Of a stretch of DNA of 64,000 nucleotides, positions 36,231-49,526 are shown piece by piece; the first letter of the stretch is position 1; every line of letters begins with the position of its first letter. The DNA comes from Certhia americana (lineage: Eukaryota > Chordata > Aves > Passeriformes > Certhiidae), in the NCBI GenBank assembly GCA_018697195.1, contig CM031866.1, positions 9,961,796-10,025,795 of the forward strand. Reading direction: 5' to 3'. The notes under the pieces were generated by a model. It searched no databases, had not been told where the DNA came from, and worked only from the letters and a program-made list of their open reading frames with translations. Made by a program: the position numbers and the translations under genes.

Positions 36231-37604
36231 TAGCAATAAGGTGATGAGGCAGCATCACAGGTACAGCTTCCTGGAAAGACAGATGCAACTTCAATTCAGA
36301 TGCCTTCCTAACGCTCGTGATAAAGTTGGTGGGAGTGGTTTGAGGAAACTGCCTTTTTTTTTGTTTGTTTTTTAGTCCCTGGCATCAACGTGTAACAGTA
36401 ATTCTTGTTGCTTACAAAAAAATCATTGCAGAGACACTTGGCTTTCCATGGGAAAAAAACCCCAAAGATGTGGGACTACAGTGCTGAGATCCGTAAGCAG
36501 TTGCTAATTGTTGTCCAAACAGGTATACACAGAGTTTGTTTTTGACTCCAGTAATAATTAAAGCAACTTATCTTCTGCCAGAAAAACACATTTCTTTCCA
36601 AAAGAAAATTGCAATGAGTGTGCTGTGGTCTTCATCATTCTCCAGCTTCTCCCCTCTGTGGACAACATTGAAAAGGCCAGCTTTTCTCAGTTGTTTTGAT
36701 TCCTTTTTTCTTCCCTGTATCTGTCAGTGACAGTACTAATAAGTTTTGAAACAAAAGGACAATCTGTTACTTAAGAATTTTGCACCATGACTGCTCTTTC
36801 TGTGGAAATAAGGTTAGTTATTCTGCTCTGATGAAATTGCTGAGCTGAATGCACAGTTTGAAGTTCATGACCCATTGAAATGATGATTTATGGAACTTTC
36901 TTGCAAATTACCTCTGTTGACATCATATGTAATGTATTTCTATCACTAGACCTTTGGAAAGAACTTTCTTTTTCAAGATTCTTCTTGTTTGTTTGGAATA
37001 CTTTAGTTCCCTCAATACTGTCCCATAGGAAGGTTTAAATTTTACAGTGCACTAGAAACCTCTGAAGTTTCTGCTTTCAGATAAATGCTTGGCAGTGTTC
37101 AGGCTCAGTCCACTTCTATGGATGCTACAGTGGAAAGCCTTTTTTCTGTACTACCACCAATTTACATTCAGTCTCAGCATTGGAAAGATGGGTCATGTTG
37201 TCAAGATCTGCACTGAGATGTGACACAGAAAGAGGTAAGAAAAAAACCTTCAAGAGTTACCACAACAATTCCCCTTGTCTTCTAGTCTGTGTCCAATGTT
37301 AAACCTGTTACATGAGAAGACTAGGAAAATCAATGCAGGATCAAAGAATTAGGGGGAGATCATGGTGCATTAAGAAGCATTTTGTTTTAGAAGATTGTAA
37401 CATGAAAGGCAAAAATAAATATGTGGAACAAAAAATGCTGGGGAATGAGAACAGTGTGGTGTGGAATTCCCTCTCTGTCATTTCCACTGAATTTCATTCA
37501 TTGAAAGTGCTCAGTATATGGCAAATATTTGAGAGACCAGTGCCAGAGCAGTATTTTGTATATTCTGTAGATGGAAGTATACTGGGAATCTGGTCAGCAG
37601 TGTA

Positions 37605-37629
37605 ATTGTTTATATTCATTATAAACAAT
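37605..37629. repeat. Perfect inverted repeat with forkhead-like arms
   Basis: ATTGTTTATA (37605-37614), loop TTCAT, TATAAACAAT (37620-37629). Each arm carries a FOX-type core (TGTTTA/TAAACA). Confidence 0.85.
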
Positions 37630-39538
37630 CTGTGTTATTTGGCAACAAAACCTGCCTTTCTGAGTTGACTCTCATTGCTGCTGAGATAGTTCTATCAGCT
37701 GGTTGTAATTTTACTTTGGGGGCATGCAAAATACACTGTATTTCTTCCAAATTATCTGTGGGAAAAACATGAACAATACAATGAAGGCCCTTCAGTCTTG
37801 TGGGACCTCTTTTGGTCCTTTTTCAATAGTCTTTAAGGGCCATAAGAGGATGCAGAATAGATTTGGTTTGCATGTGTCTTGTACCACTGTTACATACATC
37901 TGCATCTTCTTCCCTGGCTTTAATGCCCAACTACTCTCATCTTGAACAATGATAGCAGATAAAATAATGAAGAAAATTGCTGCTGAAGAAGGAATGGGAC
38001 ATGGAATGGGGTGAAAAGATCTTACTGTGAAAAGGTAACGCCCTACTTGGCTTAAAAGATTAAACAAATACTATGGGAGCCATTTTCTGAGCTTTCCACA
38101 CAAGACTGAGTTCCTCACAGATGTGTAAATGTGGTTTCCACAAGATGGGACCCTGTGGTTGTGCAAGCTACCCTGCACCTGAAGGACCTCCTTGTACCTC
38201 ATATAAATATGTACTTGTGCTCCTATCTAGAGCAAGGGGAGCATAAAAGATTTTACATCAGGTATTTGGGAGGGAGATTCCCAATTAGTCTCTGCTAGAT
38301 GAGGAGGAACTACATCTTCTCTCAATTTTTGTTTTCTCCTAGAAGAGTAGAGAGAAGGCCATGGTTAGGATCGTTCAACTCATGGTCTCAAATCTGCTCA
38401 GGATGGGTCAAAACAAGGACTCAAAACATGAACTTTTACATCCCACATAGCTGTTCTAGCTACTAGGAGCTGGTCACTTGAAAGGAGATTTTTCCGTCAC
38501 TCTTGAGCTGTTCCAATTTGTAGGAATAATTAAATATTATTCAATTTAATGAGAGATGGATTCTACAGTCCAGCAAGTTTGAGCATTTGCCTTTGGTGTC
38601 AATGATGCAGGTTTGAGTCTCTGCTTCAGTGACTCATCAGAGCGAACAGGCACAGTTGAATTGCTGGATGGGGATTGCTTTTGCTTGATTGACATTTTTC
38701 TAGGAAAAAAAGAAACCCTAAACCAAACTGTTTGTTGAAAGAGGGTCGATGAGCTCTGAATGAGCCTTACCACATCCCTGCTGCTTCTCTGGCCACAGAC
38801 TGGATCATACTCATGCAAAAATATTATGAGAGCATGTCCCAGCCATGTGTTTTCAAAGAGCATTTCATCAGCATGAACAGTTTTAGCTCCTCTCCCATGC
38901 TGGCAGCCTCCACTGCGGGGGAATGTGTTTGTGCTCACACCTGTGCCTAGAGATCACAACTGCACAAGAACATGAAAGAATTTTTCCACGTACATTAGGT
39001 GCTTAAAAAAATTCCTATAATCTTCTGTTTTCCAGTGTTTCCCCCCTTGTCTATTTTTGCTAAGCCTGTGCTTGTCATGCCTGCAGGCTTCACACTAAAG
39101 AAGACTTTTATTCTGAAAGCAGCTGTTTCTACTACAGGAGTGCCTTCACTTTGGCTGTGATCTTCCTCCAGGAAGGTGAGGCTCTGCTCTCAGCTTACAC
39201 CCAGGCTATCCCAGCTCCACTGAGTTGACCCAAGGACAGAATTTAGCTCTGTGGGCTAGAGGCTGAGCTTTTGCTCTCTTTTAGCAAGTCTGACTCTCTA
39301 GTCATCCCTCCTGGAATGTGCAGCAGGAGCTTCTCTAAATTTTAATTGGGCAATTTCATTTGTTTAGTACTTGAAGAGCTGGATTTATTTACCGAGGATT
39401 TAAATTTCTCCAAAGTAGAGAGAAACTAAATAGTACTGCTCTTTAAGCATGTCTCCACATTTAGAAAGCATTGGGTTACACTTTCCATTTGAAGCTTTTC
39501 TTCTTAAAAAATAATTCAGACACCCCTCCTGAGACTTT

Positions 39539-39573
39539 CCCAGCACTGCCCCCCCGTAACCCAATCTGCCCCC
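39539..39573 (-). other. Predicted G-quadruplex motif on the minus strand
   Basis: On the plus strand there are four C tracts: C3 (39539-39541), C7 (39549-39555), C3 (39560-39562) and C5 (39569-39573). The spacers are 7, 4 and 6. Confidence 0.7.
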
Positions 39574-41364
39574 GTCAGGGAGCACAGCCTGCTGCTTGCC
39601 AGGTGTGCAGGAAAGTTTGTCACATAAAAGACTTCAGGCATAACTGCTGGCAACATGAGCTCTGAAAAGGCATTCAAGGAGGGCTTTATATATACTTAAG
39701 TGTAAGAGATATGCTATTTTGCTATCAGGAGTCAATATCTATATTTTACTGTAAATGCGCCTTTTTCTCCATAAGCTATGAAGGATAAATTAAATTTATT
39801 GACTTTATGGATGTCTTTGGGTTGTAGATAGATCTCTTCCCACAGGCATCCTTTGACATCTTTCCTTTACCTGACAGCTATCAGAACTAGTAGGAGAAAA
39901 CCACCATTTCTGTTCAAATGAATTCTCTTGTTATTATAGTGTCAGGCACTCAGCATTGTCTGACCCTGCAATCTAGAGGCCCAGAGTGTCTGCAGTCCTG
40001 GGAAATACTTCTGAAAAACAGTGATAACTAAGATAATAATAATTCTCAGCACTCCTGTAAAGCTTTTAATCCACTGATCTCAACCAGATACTGGCACTTA
40101 CTACTAGAGGAAAGTTAAATTTGTGGCATGAGAGATCCTATCATTTAAAGCAGGAAGCCTGCAGATCAACGTGCACTGGGCTGTTAGAAAGGACAGTGGT
40201 CAATTGTTTTGGGTAACATGCTGATCTCACTGCACTTAATGGCAAAATGACTTCAGTGGATCCATAAACACAAAAAAACTTTGGCAAAAATATTGTCAGG
40301 GTCTCTGTATTCATACAAAATATGCCTTTTGTAACAAAGCACTGCACACCGTAATGCAGATGTTTGCTATTTGATGCTTATTTTGTATGTCAGAGTAATT
40401 ATTTTTTTACTATTTGGCTTCTTTGTCTGTCTGATTTCTTTCAAATTTGAATATGCAGAGATACAACTTTGTAAAGAAATTGAAATATTGTAGAAGTACT
40501 TTGCAAATATTGACATTATGTCAAATTGATTTACTTGTACATCAGATTTTTTGTTTACATTTCACAGACGTTCAAGAAACGTCACTTTTTTGGCACCAGC
40601 ATTCATGGCAAATAGCCTTGAAAGTGTCATTGATGAGATTTTGATGAAGAAAAAATTTACATTTGCATGTGTACACGCTGGTATTTGCTCTAGAGAAGTA
40701 GGCAAACATATCCAAGTAGGATGGAGACAGCTAATCATGTACCTTTCTGACAAATTAGCTAATCAATTCTATATGACTAGCAGGTACCTTATAGCCTCAC
40801 AGAGAAGTCACAATCCATCCAAACTGCTAAGAATTGGGGAAAAAAAATCCCTTTTTAAAAATAAGTTTGCATAGCAAACACTTCTTAAGCAGCTGTGATT
40901 TGTTTACGGATTTTCTACAAACAGAAAGAAAACCTAGATTTCTTTGATAAATGACTTATTGTTAATTATTCACTAAGTCCCATTCTCCCATCTACTTTAA
41001 TGAACTCTAACATAGTGAATCTTAACACTCAATATAATGAAAGTAAATTTTCACCCTTAATGCAGTGTGAATGTCACAATTGCTTTATTCTTTTATTCAC
41101 AAAGTGTCAGTCATTCATTTCATTCTGCATCATTCAATAGAACTAAGATGTGCAGTGAATGTGATTCCAGTCATGTCATCCTGTTAGTGCAAAGTGATTC
41201 TCAATAGCACTTGACAGCACACTGCTGGATTGGCTCAGTGCATTAAAACAAACCAAATTATTCTGGTTTTATGTACATATCGGTACTTGTTGACATACTA
41301 GTAAATTGTTTTAATAGCCTGTACTTATGAAGGTGTATATCTTTGTAGTTAAATTCCAATACAT

Positions 41365-41382
41365 TGTAAAGTATACTTTACA
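41365..41382. repeat. Perfect 18-bp palindrome
   Basis: TGTAAAGTATACTTTACA is identical to its reverse complement. Confidence 0.9.
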
Positions 41383-44111
41383 TAGAAAATATTACTCTCT
41401 CAGGAAAACTGTAAGCACAAAGTTTAGACTCAAAAAATACAGTGATGCTAACTGCTTTATCTGCTCTTTGAGCAGCCATCACAAGCTAAATGTATGTGAC
41501 TGAATCAGGAGCAAGGGGAGTGTAACGTGTTGCCAGTTACAGCCCAATTAAATGATGTTCTGCTTAGCTATTTGTGGCCAGAACTGCAGCCTTGATGAAA
41601 ACCAAACCAAAAAGTTTTTTTACACAATCCTCAAAAATAATTTCCTTTAAGCAGTCTTTAGACCATATTTATATCTTATGTCAAACAAAGGAGATGATGA
41701 ATACTTCCCTCAGTTAATACCACCTTCATGGGAAAGGTGTGCACTGGCCTAGTAAAGCAATAAATATATCCAGAGTGATGAATACTGACAGCTTTTACTC
41801 CTTTTTTCCTGCCTCTGCTTTCATCTCCACGCTGCCATGCCAACTTAGACATACAGAAAATATTATGTGTCCTGTTTAGGAAGATTTCTCCTACTTTGTG
41901 GTGGCCCTTAAGGAGGAAATAATTCATCTCACTAACCTTTATGGACTTCAGTGCACAGATGACTTGCTGATGTTTTTAATTGGCTCAACAGTATGAGTTT
42001 GATGTGGTTTGCTACACTTGCTGCTTTTGTTATGAAATATGAAAACACCCAGGAAGTCTTATTCTGATGTACATCTGACCTCTCATCTACCCACACAGCT
42101 GTTACTGGCTTGTGGTTTTCAAAATTTGATCTGAGGGTTTTTCAGTTACCAGATGAATTAAGATTCTTTCACTGAGTCCAGATACTGACAGGCAAAATGT
42201 TGCTGATGCCAGACAGAAGCTTTGGCACTCATGTATCTCACTGAGGTGCTTATTCTTTGCTTACTTGTGTTCATAGCCACCTCTCTGTAGGACTTGGTGT
42301 GATCTCCCAAAACAGTTGTCACTTAAGTATGTGATCTGACTCCTTTCAGAGCAGAGGTAATCCCAAAAGCCCTAGAAAACTGCTGTCATAAATTTGAATA
42401 TACTCAGCATTAGAAATACACGAGCTACATCAACTTTGGGAGGGAAAGAAGGGACCAGGGTGATGGGGCATTCCAAGAATGGAAATGGGTCACTTAGGGT
42501 CCCTTTATTTTAATATTGTACAGATTTTAGCTGGAGAACCACAGTCATGATACAAACCTGCCTCCAAGGGAGACAGATCTGAAAATCTTACAGAAATGAT
42601 CTTTAGGGTGAAGCTACTCAAAATTACTAATTTTAGCTGCCAGCCCATTGGTATGTTGTATTCTACAGCATTGCTTGGGAACTGCTGTATGATCAGGGAA
42701 GAGCTATAGAGCTCCAATGGTTTGTATTTCACAAGCACCGATCAAATCTGATTTAAATAAGCAATTCAGATATCTAAATAGCATGGTTGTCCACTTTGCC
42801 CTTTTCACCTGAATGTTTATTTCCTTAGCAAAAATTCTGACAACTGAAGAATTCTTAGTAAATGCATACTTTCATTTAATTCCATCTGAACACTGAACTT
42901 TTTCTGTTATTTGAGAATGTATGGAGAGAATATCAAGTCATAGAACAGTACGAGTGCTTGTATTACTATTTTATTTTATTTTTAATAAAATGATGGTACA
43001 AATACTCTGGAACTGCCAGGGTGCTGAAATCTGAGGATTTGAGGTGGTTTGCAAAACACCCAGAAATGAAACCTGATTGGTTACAGTTCCTCATGTGATG
43101 GGCTCTCTCCTTCAGACCTCATGGCTGCTTTATAAAATACCCTCAAATGGCTAATGGTCCATGCACAAAGTGCAATATTTCACCCTCTGCACAGAAACTA
43201 TTCATTGGCTTCTAAAGCCCAGGCAGGCTGCAAAGATGCAACATAACCATTACCAGCACAAAGGGAAAATGGGATTTGTTTACATTTCAATCACTGATTA
43301 AACAATACTAAGATAACAATCTTACCTGGATGAGGGAAAGGGTAGAGGGTACATAATTCTGTATACAGAATGCAGAAATCAGAAGCCCTTTCGCTTGCAT
43401 TTTTTATGATGGGAATTAGATAGAAAAATAATAATAGTGGCAAGAAGAGCAGTGGATAGATTCACTTCTACTAGAAAGAAGCCAGACCACACCCAGCTTC
43501 TGTCATGCTCAAAGCACAGATTATTAGGCATATGTAATTCTTGTATGTGTGAAATAGAGGGGATACATGAGCCAATAGAAATATTATATTTGCATTAGTA
43601 TATTACTATTAAACAGTTGTGGCAGAAATATTATTAATTTTTTTTCCCTTTAAAGTGCTATATCTTATAACACTTAATCTTTGAAGAATACCTAACTGAT
43701 TTGGCTTTGTCCTTATTCCTCTTTATCAAAGATTGAAATGTGTTCCCACTAAAATCAGTACATTTTAATTTTGGTTTCAGTGGTATCAGTGTGCAGACCC
43801 AGCACATTCTGCTTGTAGAATACTGTATTTATCCAGTTTTTGCAGACTAGTAAATACTATCGATCTCCTCTGCATAAAACATGTGGCCAGCTAAAGGGTG
43901 CTCATCTTTATTTAGAAATGAGCACGCTTATTGGCTGAACTATTTAAAGGTTAATATATTCAAATATGTCAAAAATTGTACTTAGCAGTATCAGAGATTT
44001 TACAAATTTCTTAGTTTCTCATGCTTTTAAATGAAAGCACGCATATACTGTAACTGCAGCAATGCCAACATCAACTGCTGCATACCAAGCTGCTCCTATT
44101 AAATAAACTGA

Positions 44112-44161
44112 GGGAAGAGGGAGATTGAGGGAACAGGGACAAACAGGGTTAGGCACAGGGG
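44112..44161 (+). other. Predicted G-quadruplex array with 17-bp period
   Basis: G tracts start at 44112, 44119, 44129, 44136, 44146 and 44158, with loops of 4, 7, 4, 7 and 9. The first 34 bp are two diverged copies of a 17-bp unit (GGGAASAGGGASAWWSA, where S is G/C and W is A/T). Confidence 0.7.
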
Positions 44162-46273
44162 AAATCACATCCTCAGCATGCCTCTGGTCTGGTCACTTAG
44201 ACATGGGTAAGTTTCCACTCCTGGTTCCAGAGGTAATGGCTTAGTCTGATCAACCAGCTAAGCTTCTTCAACAGTCAACACACACCTCTAACCTCCCCCA
44301 AGTCTGCACATTTTGCACAGCAAGGATTTGCTTTGCCTGAGAGGAAGGAGAGAGGCATTGTCACAGCAGCTCCACTGGCAGACTGGAGCACTTCTTGGAG
44401 TCAGGTTGGAACAGAAGGCTAGAGGCCATAGAGAATGTGAGCCCAGAACTGTGACTTCTTAAAAATCAGGATGGAAAAAACTAAGTGAATGCAAAAAAAA
44501 TTTTTTTACTTCTCCAGACTTTCACATAAAAATCCACTCTGAAGTTCATTAAAGTAAATAGCTTCAATAATCATTGAATCAGGCAGTCTTTATATCCAGA
44601 GCTGAATTACAATCCACTATTAAGAAATTTCTGGAGTGGAACCAACCCCAAATCTCTGACCCACTGCTAATAGCCTGCCTGAAAATATTATTCCATCCTG
44701 CTGCCCCACACAGATCATACAACAGGGAAGCTGCTCATGTGAAAACAAATCCTCAGAGCAACCTGCTTCTTGCATCCCTTTCTACTGTTTGCTTTTAGAG
44801 TTGCTTATTTAGTTTGCTTTAACATTCACTAAAGCTGTAATGAATTATTTGCGTCTTAAACTTCTCTTGGTTCCCGAGTACAGTTGTGAGAAATCAGTCA
44901 CTCTTCCCATGAGCGATGAAGACAAAAGGTGTGACTCATCTCACCAAACTTCAGCCACAGGCATTGGACTAATACCTACATCTGAAGGCATTTTACACAA
45001 ATACAGAGCCCAGTCCTGGTGGAAGAGATGGGTGCCCTCAGCACATATGATAAAGGTCACTCCTTTCCCCCTCCTGGAGGCTCCTTCAGGTCAGCTAGCT
45101 CAGCTGCACCCTGGGAGCTCCCCAAATTTATGCCAATCAAAGTGACCCAGTTTAGCTTGAAAAGTTTCATTTGAGGTGTCAGCCTCTTTTTCCTGTAGAT
45201 GGAGGAATGCTACAAAAGTGAAGGTACCACAGGACACTGAACTACTACAGCTCATATTGAAATATGGCAACACTCTTCTTGTTAAATTATGTACAAAGAC
45301 TTGCTGATGAATTTAATTTCCTTAACATCACTGTGAATTGAAGAAAGCTGTCTTATCTTTGTGGTCAGCATACATGCTGCCTTTCCTTTTTTTAAAATTT
45401 TCCTAATTAGTATATTTTCACAATCTGTTAATTCCAACTCATGAATTATTTATTGTAACTCCACAAAATCAGCAATAGTTGCTTTCTATGGCATTCACTA
45501 CAAAATGGTGGATGGAGAATTTAGTGAAGGGGAGAAGGATGAGGAAAAAAAGTACTTTCTCACTTATTCCAGCTTGATCTCTTCCCAGGCAGGAAATGGA
45601 GACCTGGGCATTTTGGGGGACAGCTTTAATTGCATGTCAAGAGCAATGTGGTCAGTCTCTGGTGTATGCATTGTTCCTATGAAAATTTGCAACATCCACT
45701 GTTGCAAAAATGTAGGGATTATTTAAACATAATTATCAATCATCACAAATATTTAGATATCCATTTCATAAATCAAAATGAAATGTATCTATGTGGATCT
45801 ACTGTTTTCAATAGCTTTAGTAACTTTTCAGAGAAAGACTATAGGGACACACACAACCATCAGACTCCAAGCACAAAAATTACAAAATGCCTCCCAATTC
45901 AGCTGTGACCAGAAGAATGGGATGTTTCTGAGAGATCTTCATCCACGGCCAGATGTTTTCACCCCTATTACTGAGCAGCTTTGCAGCTTTCAGATGGCCT
46001 CAGCAAATCCCTAGGTCGCCCTCAGACTACTGGAGGATGACTTTAATTTGCATGTTAAAAGATAGGCAGGCTTGCTTTATGGGTTGTTTTTCTGCAGTCC
46101 CTCACAGTTTGTCCCAGAGATAAGACCTTCCCTGCAGATGGCATGATAGAAGAAATGGGAATTTCTTCTCTACAGCAGCCTCTGTTTGTTCTCCACACAA
46201 TCTTCCAAGTGCCCAGTAATTCTCTTGGCAAATGTTAATGTAGTAAATAGACACAAACATACACAGGTAAGTG

Positions 46274-46313
46274 CATATAGATGTGTGTATATATATATGT
46301 ACACATATATATT
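46274..46313 (+). repeat. AT/GT-rich microsatellite
   Basis: An imperfect TA/TG/CA dinucleotide stretch, including GTATATATATATG and ACACATATATAT. Confidence 0.85.
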
Positions 46314-46944
46314 TGAATACATTCAAGGGGAGCTTTTTTTCATTCAGTTGCTGATCAGACCTCCGGGGGAGCCTGACCTCAGAACCTTTCCTCTTCAACG
46401 AGCAGGAGAATGTCTCAGGGCTATAAACATGCATTGTATAACTGCATAATATTAGCTCAAGGGCCTGCATATTGCAGTAGGAGTTGAATGAGCACCTAAA
46501 TGTGTCTGCTTTTGGCAGCAAAAAGCAGAAAGAACAATTAAAGAGGTTAGTGGGCAGGCCATCAGGCAAAACAACATCCCCCAGAGTGGGTCCCCATAAA
46601 AAGACAAACCTGGTTAAGGCAAAGGCTGAGTCAATCACAGTTGAACACAACATTCATCTAACTGGATTCATCTGCTAATAGGACATTTACATTAATTAAA
46701 CAGTTTGAAAAGCATTTGTGAAGTTTGGTTATTGACAAAGTGAAAAAACAGAACCTACTCTGTATGCCTTGTATCCTCCTAAATTAGCAGCTAATGAAAA
46801 CAAATTGTATTTAAAGGATTTTAATATTAATTAAGGTAATGATGACATATCCCAAGTAGTACACTTAGAATCAGTCTGTAACAGCAATCTAGCAGATGTT
46901 GGCATTTTTATTATTAATTATACATTTCATTATCATACGATAAT

Positions 46945-46963
46945 TGTCAAACAACGTTTGACA
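46945..46963. repeat. Inverted repeat, 8-bp arms
   Basis: TGTCAAAC-AAC-GTTTGACA. The outer ends carry TGTCA/TGACA, TALE-homeodomain-like half sites. Confidence 0.85.
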
Positions 46964-47636
46964 GCAAAAAACGTATAAATGATTCACACGTTTTATATCA
47001 TAAAGATGATACTGTGATACTTGATTTTGTAATATGTTGGCTTTAATATGCCAGATACAAAATATTCTTTGTTTTAGCAGCCTGGAATGCAGACAGCTTC
47101 TGCAGAACACCAAAGACTGACTAATCTAATATGGGTTGAAGCTCTCAAAGAAAAACAAAATGAAACAGGTGTCACATTTGAAGGTGAAGCATGTATTTTA
47201 AGATTACCTCAAGCAGCAAAAGAAGATAAAAAAAATCAATGTATATATTTAACAAGCATCGTCTGCCTCTGTCATTCATATAGTTATGAAACAAATATGT
47301 TGAGAAATACTGCTGCTAACAAGTTGCCATTCAATCAAGATAAAACTGGGGAATGATTTATGCAATATTTGCAGTGTGAGTTCATTTTACTTAGAATTTG
47401 TTTAAAATTCACAAAGTTTCTCTTTAAAGTGAAGCACTGGTGTTATCTTATTGATTTCAAATCACATTACTAGTATCCTCCAGAACGTGATTTCAGCAAA
47501 GTCTGCTGTGGGTACAGTAAATATCTCCAAAAGAACATTTGGGAAGGAAGTGTAAATCTCCACTGCATGTCTGAGCAGACAGATCAGAGCTCTCCAAATC
47601 AAATACCGGCAGGCTTATCTTTATAATCACCCAGGA

Positions 47637-47655
47637 TTTTTTTTTTTTTTTTTTT
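47637..47655 (+). repeat. Poly(T) tract
   Basis: Nineteen T residues. Confidence 0.9.
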
Positions 47656-49499
47656 GCTTACTGTTTTCTAGCTCAGCATAATCTTTGTTCATTGAATAAA
47701 TGTTAAATACTGTAAATGACAGTTCTCTGAGGGCCATGCAACTCTCAAGACATCATTCAATCTAATATAATCAACCAGTAGTAGCATCTGAGATGTTACT
47801 GAGTCACAGTCAGCTTGATTTTTTAACAGAAAGGCTCATTTAGTAATTGTTAAACAAGTCATAAACACCCTTGCCAAACTCCATCACTTCAAAAGGCATG
47901 ACTGGTAAATGAAAATGGATCCAAATTACCCTCTTTGCTTCTGCAGGGCACGAAGAGCTCGGACACAGTAATAATTCTGTCTTCTTGTGTTCCTCACGCA
48001 CACTCACTATTTCAGAATTAAGTTTTTTTCAATGTTCTCTTTTCCTCCTTTGTTCAAGTTTCACAGCTAGGCTATCCTTCCCATCCTGTATTAGCACAGT
48101 TCACAAGAAGGCTATTTCAGCTTCGTTTTTTAACACTTATCTGCTTAAAGTGCACATAATGCATGTCTGAAATATAGCCATTATCCAGAGCTCTGATTGT
48201 AGCAGATTACTCTTAGCTGACTCACAGGAAATTGTTTAACCCTAAAAACCTGGGATTTAGTCACAGAAGTGTGTTTTTAAATTTTATGAGATTAAAATGT
48301 ATCAGATTGATAGAGTAAATTTATTTTCAATAACCAAGAGACACTGTCTCATTGAAAATACTGGATTTTTAACGGCGTGGCAACAATGCTGAGGCTCACT
48401 CAGCAAGTGGCCACTAAACCCACCAGAAGTACAGAGGCTGCATCAGCTGGTCATCTGTGTTAACACCCTTTTCAATCATTACCGTGCACAGATGTTAAAT
48501 ACTGAATTTCTGTTTCTCATTGCTATGAATTTGCTCTCTTCATGTCTCTTGTATAGACAATGGAAAGTGAACAATCTTTTCCAGACAGTATTTTTCATGC
48601 AATAGCATGATACTGAACCACTAGGCTTCCAAGTTCCAATTTCCCAGAGGCAATTTGATTTGTGGCCCCCACTCTTTTAGCAGAAGATTTGCTTAAGGCT
48701 GAAGATAAGAAGAAAAGAATATTTACACTGACAATTTCTAAGTTATACCATTGCTGGAACGTTCTGCTTTTGGAGGATTACTCCTAGAGGATCTATTTAG
48801 GGTTTGTTCTGTTCTGGTCTTTTTATGTTTTATTTACCCTGTGCCTGTTCATTGTTTGCAAAATACACAGAGCATGGAATCTCCAAGGGTCATTTTCCAT
48901 TGCTGCCCTCTGCTACATTACCAGCAATCTGTTCTCCAGCACGTGCAGAAGCTGTGCATGATTCAAGGGCATGTAGAGAAATTTCTCAACAGTTGGTGGT
49001 CATAGTTTTCTTGGGCCATGAGGCCCTGTAATAATCCCCTTGGAAACATCCTAGGCCATTCCTTGTTTCTGTGTTTTCTGTGTAGGTATCACTGTTCCTT
49101 CCTGGACACTGGTGTTTGACACATGGCACCACCCCCTCAGCCCAGCCCACAGGCCCTGTTGGCAGCACACATACAGTGATGATGTTCTGACCTAACTCCC
49201 ACAAGTAGTATTGAAATTCAGTGGAGCATATCAAGATCTACTTTCATTTCATTTGACTTTCCATCATGAGGAGCACTAAGAACCTCTTATCATAAGCAGT
49301 AACAAGGTTTCTTCTTGAATTACTGAGCCTCAGCTGTACCAGGACCTGGCAGATTTCCAGCATAACCTATAAACTGGCTGAAGCTGAGTAAACAAATTAT
49401 AGTGAATTTATAGTGCACAAATTTAGCCTCTCATTCTGTTAGTGATCTGTCAGTGAATATTTTACAGCTTGTTTTGCTTCATTCCGAATCTTTTGGCAA

Positions 49500-49526
49500 G
49501 TATAACTATATATATATATCTATACT
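49500..49526 (+). repeat. TA microsatellite
   Basis: An imperfect (TA)n run, ACTATATATATATAT followed by CTATAC. Confidence 0.85.

Noticed and set aside
46261..46272. CAG|GTAAGT plus-strand donor
   Set aside because: The only nearby acceptor leaves a segment of about 24 bp beside a microsatellite. Judged coincidental.
46102..46653. 183-codon minus-strand reading frame
   Set aside because: It runs through an AT/GT microsatellite, has no domain or signal that I recognise, and is not bounded by splice sites.
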